From positions 1 through 56,185 of the forward strand of contig JAZNGX010000104.1 in assembly GCA_045576675.1 (NCBI GenBank): 56,185 nucleotides of DNA, in the 5' to 3' direction. The DNA comes from JAZNGX01 sp045576675 (GTDB lineage: Bacteria > Bacillota > Clostridia > Monoglobales > Firm-18). The notes under the pieces were generated by a model. The model searched no databases. It was not told where the DNA came from and saw only the letters and a program-made list of their open reading frames with translations. Every line of letters begins with the position of its first letter. The stretch's first letter is position 1. Position numbers and translations under genes: made by a program. Positions 1-6,943 of the stretch are shown one piece after another.

Positions 1-900
1 CTTGATGTGAGCACCTACCTTACGGCATAACCTTCCCTTTGGATCGTTCGGCGCAACTCGATTACAGTAAAGAGTTTTTTCCTGACCTATTATCAAAAAG
101 TATCTACCGCAATTATCACATACTCTTGGTGCGTTGCCTGCTACAAGTGATCTGTATAATTCAGCTTTTAAAAATCCTCCCAAACTGCGATATACCGTCC
201 TTTCAGTAACAATATACTGTTTTTTGTTGCTAGGGTTAGTTCGTGTAATGTAATCAATATTAACAGGTTGCTCTATTTTGAATACATTGTCATATATTTC
301 AGGATGCAACATTGATTGAAGTTTTGCTTGCACATCCTTATCTTTTGAAAATTTATGAATGGCTTTTGCGTACTCTGAGGGGGTACGCTTTTTTGCATAT
401 TTTATATAGTCATCAAGCAATGTATCGGCATAAAGCCTGAAAATATGAATTTCATCATGGTAAGCCAGAATGTCCGAAAGAAAATTTCCCAAGAATTCCT
501 GATTCCAATTCAGCTTTTTGATGTTGTTATCGTTATATGTTTCAACAAAAGCCTTGATTACCTGCTTTTGATTTATTTCAAGTTCCCTAAATAGAGGTAG
601 TTTATCGAGTTCATCCAAGAATAATTTAAAAACAGGCAAAAAAGAATCTAACCCGTTTCGGAGATCTTCTTCGTTCTCAATTTTATCTAAAGGCTTATAT
701 ATTTTCTGTGTAGCATCAAGTAATAAAAGTGTTACCTCTCTGAGTTTTGAAAGCTGTTCATTCTCCAATTCCAGAAAATCGGTTGCCAATTGACCAAGAG
801 GTAAACTGTTTTTTCCTAAAATCACTTTATTGCCATAAAACTCTGCACTAAAGCTTGCGTAATCGTCCTTTTTATCCTCTAATCTGCGTTTTTCTAACAT
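1..900 (-). CDS. DUF6076-like protein of an integrative element (3' end outside window)
   Basis: An open frame of 300 codons runs from an ATG at 900 to the window edge, so the C-terminus is missing. The start is supported by a GGGGAGAG ribosome binding site and by a strong promoter at 993-1021. The protein is soluble and helical. Near residues 263-280 it has a treble-clef-like zinc site (CDNCGRYFL, then YC), followed by a CR pair, which suggests that more cysteines follow. This layout fits the DUF6076 family, which I recall as common beside recombinase modules in clostridial integrative elements. No function is known. It is divergent from the SHOCT-like and recombinase genes. Family assignment is from memory of the motif and is moderately sure. 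Confidence 0.65.
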   Translation of the reverse strand, partial: MLEKRRLEDKKDDYASFSAEFYGNKVILGKNSLPLGQLATDFLELENEQLSKLREVTLLLLDATQKIYKPLDKIENEEDLRNGLDSFLPVFKLFLDELDKLPLFRELEINQKQVIKAFVETYNDNNIKKLNWNQEFLGNFLSDILAYHDEIHIFRLYADTLLDDYIKYAKKRTPSEYAKAIHKFSKDKDVQAKLQSMLHPEIYDNVFKIEQPVNIDYITRTNPSNKKQYIVTERTVYRSLGGFLKAELYRSLVAGNAPRVCDNCGRYFLIIGQEKTLYCNRVAPNDPKGRLCRKVGAHIK

Positions 901-1201
901 AAATTCTCTCCCCGATAGTAATTTGACCAATTCCCCAAGGTACTTGGGAAGTATTGATTTGAAATTTTTCCTGTGTTACACTCATTACAAACATTATACC
1001 CGATAGACAATCAAATGTCAATCAGGGATTTGAACCTTGAAAACTAAATAGCCGTACTGCAAGGGATACATTCTCGGGGAAGTGACGCCACGATATGAGC
1101 GCACCAAGAGATGCAAACACGATGTCGGTGTCAAGCAAGGCAAGAGGTCAGGAACTGTAGCGGAAGTTGGTGTGAATATAATTTAGGAAAGGATGATGTA
1201 G
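901..1201. other. Gene-free divergent region of the integrative element
   Basis: No coding frame is convincing here. The left part holds the promoter and leader of the minus-strand gene, including a small hairpin (CCCAAG, GTA, CTTGGG) near 934-950. The right part, 1022-1180, is richer in GC than its surroundings and leads into the SHOCT-like gene, whose ribosome binding site (AGGAAAGG) lies near 1181-1190. It could be a structured leader or a regulatory or attachment region, but I see no clear fold. Confidence 0.4.
993..1021 (-). promoter_or_regulatory. Sigma-A-type promoter for the DUF6076-like gene
   Basis: On the minus strand TTGACA (1016-1021) and TATAAT (993-998) are separated by exactly 17 bases. 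Both boxes match the consensus perfectly. The predicted transcript would start near 986, giving a leader of about 85 nt before the ATG at 900. Confidence 0.8.
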
Positions 1202-1357
1202 ATGAAATCTATTAATATAGAAATAGAAAAGGCTATTGCCAAAGCTATGATTTTAAACCTATTAAAAGCAAACCTTATAAGCGATGAGGAAGCAGATAAG
1301 CTTATAGATAAAGCTTTTGATGCATTAAGCGAGCCTTTAATAGAAAATTCAGCATAA
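1202..1357 (+). CDS. Small SHOCT-domain-like protein
   Basis: This is a 51-residue acidic helical protein starting at an ATG preceded by AGGAAAGG. The core ILNLLKANLISDEEADKL resembles the short C-terminal SHOCT motif (a helix, then LI(T/S)xEEF-like spacing), which often occurs as a stand-alone small protein just before recombinase genes in clostridial integrative elements. It lies about 90 bases upstream of the first recombinase and is likely co-transcribed with it. Its biochemical role is unknown; oligomerisation or nucleic-acid binding has been suggested for SHOCT domains. It is too short for a firm family call. Confidence 0.6.
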   Translation: MKSINIEIEKAIAKAMILNLLKANLISDEEADKLIDKAFDALSEPLIENSA

Positions 1358-1449
1358 TCTTTTAGTTTTTGTTTAATATTTGTCTGGATTTATTAAGTTA
1401 TTTGTGGTATTGTTGTCTTGAAAAAATTATGGAAAGGAGCGTGAGGCTG

Positions 1450-2991
1450 ATGTCAGAAGTAATTGTTATCCAAGGAAATCATACAAAAGACGAACCTGAT
1501 ATAAAGCGAGTGTCCGCTTATGCCAGAGTAAGCTCTGCTTCAGACGAACAGCAATACTCCTTCCATAATCAGGTTCAGCACTTTACGAGCTTGATACAGA
1601 AAGCACCCGATTGGGAATATGTAGACATATATGCTGATGAAGGTGTAACCGGTACAAGAGAGGATAAACGCAGTGAATTCAACCGAATGATAAGAGATGC
1701 CGAGGATGGACTTATGGACATCATCATTACAAAATCGGTTTCACGCTTCGGTCGAAATGTTTCAGAGTGTCTAAGAACAGTAAAACACCTCAAGGATATT
1801 GGAGTTACCGTAATATTTGAAGAGGAAGGTCTTGATTCAGGAAAACCTGCTGACTTTACAATGATATCGGTAAAGGCTGCAATGGCCGAACAGGAATCAA
1901 TCTCTACTGCCGAAAACGGCAGAATGGCAAATCGCCAGAGAATGAAGATGGGCACATATGTGCAAAGCAATCCTCCAATCGGTTACACATTAAAAGGTGC
2001 AGAATTCGAGGTTAATGAGGAACAAGCCAAGGTTATCAAACGGATATTTGCCGAATGCCTGTCTGGAAGCGGTACAAGTAAAATTGCCAATGGACTTATG
2101 AGAGATAAAATCCCCAATAAGTACGGCAAGGTGCATTGGACGGCACAAAGTGTCAGCTATATCATAAATAATCCAAGATACAAAGGCGATGCCCTGTTCC
2201 AGAAATCCTTTAAGACAGGATTTCCATATAAGAAAAAGAAGAACACAGGCGAATTGCCAATGTATTATGCAGAGGATGCCAATATCCCTATCGTAAGCAC
2301 GGAAGACTTTGACAAGGCTGCCGGGCTTATGCAGACAAGGCGTGGAAAGCATGCCAAGGAAAGCAGTGAAATTACAAATATATTCGCAAAGAAAATATAC
2401 TGCAAGCACTGTGGTTCCACTTACCGACATAAAAATGGTGCAGATACATGGGTATGCAGGACACACGATAAAGGTACAGACAAATGTCAGGCAAATCCAA
2501 TAAGCGAAGAAATGCTTAAAAAGGCATTCGTTCAAATGTATAACAAGCTGAAAGCAAACTATGAGTATATCCTCCTCCCGTTCTTAACGCAGGTAGAGGC
2601 TATGAAGATAAATAAGGCAGAGCAAGATAAAATTGCTGATATCAACATGCAAATAGCACAGAATACAGAGCAGGTCTTATCACTCCGAAGACTAAAGAGT
2701 CAGGAGCTGATAGAACCTGCTTTCTATATTCAGGAGCTTAACCGCTTTGATAAACAGACAATGGAGCTTAGGAAAAAGAAAAATACCATACTGCACAACA
2801 ACCGATATGCTGACATTATCTCAAAGACAAGAAAAATCACAAGAGAAATGGAATCGGCTTGTGCAATAGACAAATTCGATGCCGAGAGCTTCAAAAATCT
2901 TGTAAGTAGAATTGAAGCAGATAATGAAATAATAACCTTTATACTAATAAACGGAATGGGACTTGAGGTTAGCAAAAAGGAGGTGTTATAA
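1450..2991 (+). CDS. Large serine recombinase 1 of a triple-recombinase module
   Basis: Site-specific DNA recombinase acting on the ends of the integrative element. Counting from the ATG at 1450 (preceded by GAAAGGAG; the frame itself is open from 1369), the resolvase domain spans about residues 20-165. It has the catalytic serine in YARVSSASDEQ (S28) and the usual arginine-rich motif SVSRFGRN. The recombinase domain follows at about 195-290, then a zinc ribbon (CKHCGSTYRHK, later WVCR) at about 325-355, and a coiled-coil tail rich in Lys and Glu. About 513 residues is normal for the family. The stop codon abuts the start of the next gene, so the three genes form one operon. Confidence 0.93.
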   Translation: MSEVIVIQGNHTKDEPDIKRVSAYARVSSASDEQQYSFHNQVQHFTSLIQKAPDWEYVDIYADEGVTGTREDKRSEFNRMIRDAEDGLMDIIITKSVSRFGRNVSECLRTVKHLKDIGVTVIFEEEGLDSGKPADFTMISVKAAMAEQESISTAENGRMANRQRMKMGTYVQSNPPIGYTLKGAEFEVNEEQAKVIKRIFAECLSGSGTSKIANGLMRDKIPNKYGKVHWTAQSVSYIINNPRYKGDALFQKSFKTGFPYKKKKNTGELPMYYAEDANIPIVSTEDFDKAAGLMQTRRGKHAKESSEITNIFAKKIYCKHCGSTYRHKNGADTWVCRTHDKGTDKCQANPISEEMLKKAFVQMYNKLKANYEYILLPFLTQVEAMKINKAEQDKIADINMQIAQNTEQVLSLRRLKSQELIEPAFYIQELNRFDKQTMELRKKKNTILHNNRYADIISKTRKITREMESACAIDKFDAESFKNLVSRIEADNEIITFILINGMGLEVSKKEVL

Positions 2992-3855
2992 ATGGCAAAC
3001 CGTTACATTGCATTCGGCTACAAAATAGCTGACGGCAAATTGTGCATTGAAGAAACCGAGGCAGAGCTTGTGAAAGCAGCCTTTACGCTCTATTCGGCAG
3101 GAAAATCCTACAGCCAGATTGCCGAAAGATTTACCTTAAGCGAAATCAGATACAACATTGATTCTGATAAATGGAATAAAAATATGGTAAAGCGGATAAT
3201 TGAAAACGATAAATATATCGGCCGAAACGGTTATCCGCAAATCATAGAAGAAAAGCTCTATAATAAGGCGAACAAGACAAGACTTGCTAAAAACATAAAT
3301 AAACCGCCTGAAAAAACAGAGCTTGATAATTTCCTTCGTACTCATTCGGAATGCCCGGTATGCAGCTCGCCGATAAAAAGGCAGAATCAATGCTACGGCG
3401 AGAATAAGTCTGTGGCATATAAATGTACCAATTCTGTATGCCCAGCGAAATCTGTTAAAGAGAATCGACTTGTAAATCTCATAACAGAATTGCTCAACAT
3501 AGTGGCAGACGATTTAAGCCTTGCAGATGAACCCATTATAGCCACAATTCCCGATGATGAACTGACAGACGATATGGCAAACGATATCTACATAAAAATG
3601 CTGACGGAATATGATAAGGATGAAGTGCTTGCAGACATATATGAGCTTGCAAAAATCAAATTCCGAAACAGTATTAAAACAGATATGAGTGCAGTCACCG
3701 AAAGAATAAAAAAGGAGCTTTGCAAGTATGGGATACTTACAGAACCCCACCTTCCACTTATGCAGAAAATTATATCAAAATTCTATGTAGGCGGTCAGGA
3801 TGAACTTTCGATACTGCTTACCAACGGAAAACTAATAACAAGGAGTGTGAATTAA
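2992..3855 (+). CDS. Recombinase-domain protein lacking the resolvase catalytic domain
   Basis: This 287-residue protein begins directly in the recombinase DNA-binding domain (FGYKI, then a helix with AGKSYSQIAERF and IIENDKYIGRNGYPQIIEEKLY). It continues with a zinc ribbon (CPVCSSPIKRQ, then YKCTNSVCP) and a helical C-terminus. There is no N-terminal catalytic serine region, so it cannot cleave DNA by the known mechanism. The gene is intact: its ATG follows the previous stop without a gap and has a good AAAGGAGG site. Such short middle genes recur in triple-recombinase modules, so this is a conserved accessory subunit more likely than a broken gene. Its likely role is a DNA-binding partner or directionality helper (inference). 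Confidence 0.85.
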   Translation: MANRYIAFGYKIADGKLCIEETEAELVKAAFTLYSAGKSYSQIAERFTLSEIRYNIDSDKWNKNMVKRIIENDKYIGRNGYPQIIEEKLYNKANKTRLAKNINKPPEKTELDNFLRTHSECPVCSSPIKRQNQCYGENKSVAYKCTNSVCPAKSVKENRLVNLITELLNIVADDLSLADEPIIATIPDDELTDDMANDIYIKMLTEYDKDEVLADIYELAKIKFRNSIKTDMSAVTERIKKELCKYGILTEPHLPLMQKIISKFYVGGQDELSILLTNGKLITRSVN

Positions 3856-3857
3856 AG

Positions 3858-5462
3858 ATGGCAAATGTAATCGAAATACCTGCAACAAAATCATATTTAG
3901 GGCATGGTGCAAAGCGAGTACTGAATGTCGGTGCCTATGCAAGAGTCAGCACTGAGGCAGAGCAGCAGGCAAAAAGCTTCGAGACTCAGGTTGAACACTA
4001 TACCAAAATGATTAAAGAAACGGCAGGCTGGAAATATGTAGATGTATACGGCGATGAAGGCATCAGCGGAACCTCCATATATAACCGACCTGAGTTTCAG
4101 AGAATGATGAAAGATTGCAGAAAGGGCAAGTTAGACCTCGTAATAACAAAATCCGTATCAAGATTCGGCAGAAACACCGCCGAGAGCTTACAATGCATAA
4201 GAGAGCTTAAGGATTTAGGAGTCGGGGTTCTGTTCGAAAAAGAAGGAATCAATACCCTTAACTATACGACCGAGATGTTTATCGCACTGCATACCATATT
4301 CGCTCAAGCTGAAAGTGAGTCAATGAGCGAAAACATAAAGATGGGTAGAAGCTACAGATACCGTGGTGGCGAGTGTTGCTATAACTTTAACGGCGTATAT
4401 GGTTTCAGTCAGGATGATGAAAGAAACATATCGGTGGAAATCGGCGAAGCAATCAATGTCAGGTTTATCTTCGACTGTTGCATGAAGGGTATGAGTATTG
4501 AGCAAATTGTCAATGCCCTTGCCGAAAGAGCAATCCCCTCACCGAGAGGCAAAGAAAGATGGTCGCCCGGCACAGTAGAACGAATACTTAAGAATGAAAA
4601 ATATGCAGGTGATGTCCTGACCTCAAAGACAATAACTCTAGATCCAATTTCAAAGAAAAAGATAAAGAATACAGGTCAGGTTCAGCAGTGGTTTATCCGA
4701 GACCATCATCAGTCAATCATAGAACGGGAATTATTCGACAGTGTTCAAGAGGAATTAAGTCGCCGTAGTTGCATCAAAAAGTTTGATAAAAAACAAAGCT
4801 ACGGAAAATACAGCGGCAAGTTTCCTTACAATGACTTAATCTTCTGTGGCGAATGCGGAGCCAAGTACAGACGAACAGAATGGATAACCCGTGGCGGTGA
4901 AAAGAAATATATGTGGCGGTGCCTGAACAGAATTCAAGACGGACAAGATTGCTGCCAACATTCTCCTTCCATCAACAATAACTTTATGGACGAGGTTACT
5001 CTTGAAGCTATCAATGCGATATACACAAGCAGAAAAAGAGTAAAGGACATATTAAAAAGCTCAATCGCCTCTCTGCTCGGCGATACCGAACAACCGAAGA
5101 TAAGTGCCAATACGGAAAAACTTGACATGATGGGTGACAGAATACGAGAAGCTATACACAAGAATGCTAACGGCGAAATATCTCCGGACGAGCTTGACAG
5201 AATATGTCTGGAGGTAAAGATGGAATCGCAGAGACTGCGTCAGGAGAATAAGGAATATGAGATGGAGCGAAAGATAAAATCAACCGAGTCATCTAAGCTG
5301 AAGCTTATCTTCAAAGCTATCGATGGCATGGAAGATAAGGTGAGCGAGATTGATGCACCTCTCATTCGAAGCATCATCGAAAGATACGAGGTTGTGTCAA
5401 AGAAAAAGATGATCATCTGGTTCATCGGCGACATACCTTATGAGGTTGACCTGCCGGTATAA
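3858..5462 (+). CDS. Large serine recombinase 3 of a triple-recombinase module
   Basis: This is a 534-residue serine recombinase. The resolvase domain occupies about residues 22-175, with the catalytic serine at S31 in GAYARVSTEAEQQ and the SVSRFGRN motif. The recombinase domain runs from about 195 to 290. A zinc ribbon (FCGECGAKYRRTEW, then WRCLNR) lies at about 330-360, and a coiled-coil C-terminal domain follows. The start lies two bases after the upstream stop, with GGAGTG in the ribosome binding position. It is the last gene of the module and is followed within 60-100 bases by strong inverted repeats, so the element end probably lies close downstream (inference). Confidence 0.93.
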   Translation: MANVIEIPATKSYLGHGAKRVLNVGAYARVSTEAEQQAKSFETQVEHYTKMIKETAGWKYVDVYGDEGISGTSIYNRPEFQRMMKDCRKGKLDLVITKSVSRFGRNTAESLQCIRELKDLGVGVLFEKEGINTLNYTTEMFIALHTIFAQAESESMSENIKMGRSYRYRGGECCYNFNGVYGFSQDDERNISVEIGEAINVRFIFDCCMKGMSIEQIVNALAERAIPSPRGKERWSPGTVERILKNEKYAGDVLTSKTITLDPISKKKIKNTGQVQQWFIRDHHQSIIERELFDSVQEELSRRSCIKKFDKKQSYGKYSGKFPYNDLIFCGECGAKYRRTEWITRGGEKKYMWRCLNRIQDGQDCCQHSPSINNNFMDEVTLEAINAIYTSRKRVKDILKSSIASLLGDTEQPKISANTEKLDMMGDRIREAIHKNANGEISPDELDRICLEVKMESQRLRQENKEYEMERKIKSTESSKLKLIFKAIDGMEDKVSEIDAPLIRSIIERYEVVSKKKMIIWFIGDIPYEVDLPV

Positions 5463-5519
5463 CGGTAGGTCTTTTTACACGAAATTTTCAAAAAGGCCTT
5501 GTAAAAAATATAGTTTTAT

Positions 5520-5555
5520 GGTAGAATAAATCTTGTAAAAGAGATTTATTCTGCC
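5520..5555. repeat. 14-bp inverted repeat just after the recombinase operon
   Basis: The arms GGTAGAATAAATCT (5520-5533) and AGATTTATTCTGCC (5542-5555) pair over 14 positions with a single G-T wobble and an 8-base loop. The hairpin sits 58 bases after the last recombinase stop and has no T-run. It could be part of the attachment or end structure of the element instead of a terminator. The stretch between it and 5663 (about 5556-5663) holds no gene; it contains a second small hairpin (CGTATGCA, CAA, TGCATACG) at 5643-5661. Confidence 0.6.
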
Positions 5556-5663
5556 TTTGGATTTGATAAGGGTGAAACCTTGAAAACCGCTTGAAATCAA
5601 GCAAAATTTGATGTGGCAGTAAAATCATATCGTTCTTACATTCGTATGCACAATGCATACGGC

Positions 5664-5698
5664 AAAAGCACAGTTCGAAAACTGTGCTTTTCTTTTTA
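5664..5698 (+). terminator. Rho-independent terminator after the recombinase module
   Basis: A perfect 12-bp stem (AAAAGCACAGTT at 5664-5675, AACTGTGCTTTT at 5680-5691) with a CGAA tetraloop is followed by TCTTTTTATT. It is a strong intrinsic terminator on the plus strand. The A-rich left side means it could also work on the minus strand for the recombinase remnant. Confidence 0.85.
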
Positions 5699-5776
5699 TT
5701 ATATTTAAATATACATTCAGCTTGCTTAAAACAAAGCAAAAAATAAGAAACACCCGCCCACATATGTTTCTTATCA

Positions 5777-6232
5777 TCATACAACAATATTTTTAAGTTC
5801 ATTACGGTCAATTTTTTCAGTTACTGTATAACCATCCGTTACATTAAATTCCATCTCAATACTATCTTTATATACGGTAACCTTTTTTACATAAGTTTGA
5901 ATTATTGCTTTTCTGTTGGCAAGCGTTCCATATTCAAGCATTTGTTTTGCTTTAGTAAACGCTTTTTTTAAAGCTTGTTTACTAACCTTAATTTTTGATA
6001 ATTCTTTTTCTTTATTTGCCAACAGCCGCTCATACGTCAGTTTGTCGCTTTCAAGTTCTTTAAGCTTTTCCGACAAAGCAAGCGAACCTGTTTGCATAAC
6101 AACATTGACAATATTGCTTATGCCTTTTTCAATATCAACCAGCTTTTCTTTTACGTTCTTTATTGCAATTAACAATTCTCCGTTCTTGCTGGCAGCGTAA
6201 TCATTATAACTCAAAATTATTTCTGATAACAT
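5777..6232 (-). pseudogene. C-terminal remnant of another large serine recombinase
   Basis: This open frame of 151 residues matches only the tail of a large serine recombinase. It has a long coiled coil (VKEKLVDIEKGISNIVNVV, then KLKELESDKLTYERLLANKEKEL), then LANRKAIIQTYVKKVTVYKD and a final beta segment, which is the usual end of the recombinase zinc-ribbon/coiled-coil family. The resolvase, recombinase and zinc-ribbon domains are absent. The first ATG lies about where the truncation falls, so a full gene must have existed upstream on the minus strand. The upstream bases (6233-6290) do not continue the homology. I read it as the scar of an older element, opposite in direction to the intact module. 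Confidence 0.75.
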
Positions 6233-6306
6233 ATCCTCATTAATATTCTTCCGACAGCATCATGGTGGAGTACAAGCCGTCGTCTATCACAAAAATTTTT
6301 CCAACA

Positions 6307-6376
6307 ACAAAGCGGCTACGTTCCGCTTTGTTTGCCCATGTGCATTTCGGCTACGCCGAAAATATTGCACGGGCAT
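6307..6376. repeat. Two adjacent hairpins (REP-like structured repeat)
   Basis: The first hairpin has a 9-bp stem (ACAAAGCGG at 6307-6315 and CCGCTTTGT at 6323-6331). The second is a nested structure, 6333-6376, with the outer stem GCCC/GGGC, then GTGCA/TGCAC, and an inner stem TTTCGGC/GCCGAAA around a TAC loop. The GGCTACG core appears in both. This looks like an interspersed palindromic repeat and not a terminator. The region 6233-6480 has no gene; apart from these hairpins I see nothing in it. Confidence 0.55.
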
Positions 6377-6479
6377 AAAAGTGGATTTTCAAGCATGTCA
6401 AACTTTTACCGTGCTTTCAAAAAAAATCACAGGTAAATCCCCTAATGAATATAGAAAAAAACATCAACAAAACATAAAA

Positions 6480-6715
6480 CATCCATACAATTTTGCTTTG
6501 GATATGATAGTTTCTTTGGCAGAATAAAAGCGAAATGTTTTATAGACGTTCATGAACTGGTGTTTACATTGATATTTTTGATGGCAAAATCAATAATTAT
6601 ATCAACTGGTATAGCACAAAACGTATCAAACAATCATTAGGGTATATGAGTCCGATAGAGTACAGACATAGTCTTGGATTAGCAATATAAACAGTCCAAG
6701 AATATGTCCGCACCC
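6480..6715 (+). pseudogene. Decayed IS3-family (IS150-like) transposase 3' end
   Basis: Read with frame jumps, the plus strand gives SFFGRIK, then EMFY, then a stop where Trp is expected in the family, then INNYINWYSTKRIKQSLG, YMSPIEYRHSLGLAI and a stop at 6688-6690. This is the C-terminal part of an IS3-group OrfB integrase core, including the last conserved segment (YNxxRIxxxLGxxSPxEYR). It has at least one frameshift near 6535 and an in-frame TGA near 6557. The bases after the stop (to about 6715) read ACAGTCCAAGAATATGTCCG followed by a C-rich run, which resembles the right end of such elements. The rest of the element is gone. The stretch 6716-6890 has no gene or structure I can name. Confidence 0.7.
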
Positions 6716-6891
6716 CCTGTCTCGTGTTTAGACTACGCTGACGGTAAAACACCAAATTTTTTCAATACTTACTATTCCACCGCTCGCATTATATAATGGC
6801 AAACCAGGAGTAACAAAGCTAAAATAGTCTTTTTATTTGTTTTATCCGCTTCATTTGACATTGATTGCAATTATAGCAAGAATTATATAGT

Positions 6892-6942
6892 AATAATCCC
6901 CATTGATATGACAAAGTACAATCATATCAAATGGGGATTATT
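6892..6942 (-). terminator. Terminator hairpin at the end of the first glycan operon
   Basis: Arms of about 20 bases (6892-6911 and 6922-6942) pair as AATAATCCCCA with TGGGGATTATT and TGATATGA with TCATATCA, around a 10-base loop. The structure lies directly after the stop codon of the GH94-like gene at 6944. The U-tract on the minus strand is weak (ATTACTATAT), but the stem is very stable. Confidence 0.7.
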
Positions 6943-6943
6943 A

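Noticed and set aside
1990..2535. 181-residue minus-strand open frame
   Set aside because: It is antisense to the first serine recombinase, whose motifs are complete.
6233..6290. Upstream continuation of the recombinase tail on the minus strand
   Set aside because: Reading on gives a short peptide ending in a stop (DDGLYSTMMLSEEY) without recombinase features, so the homology ends near 6232.
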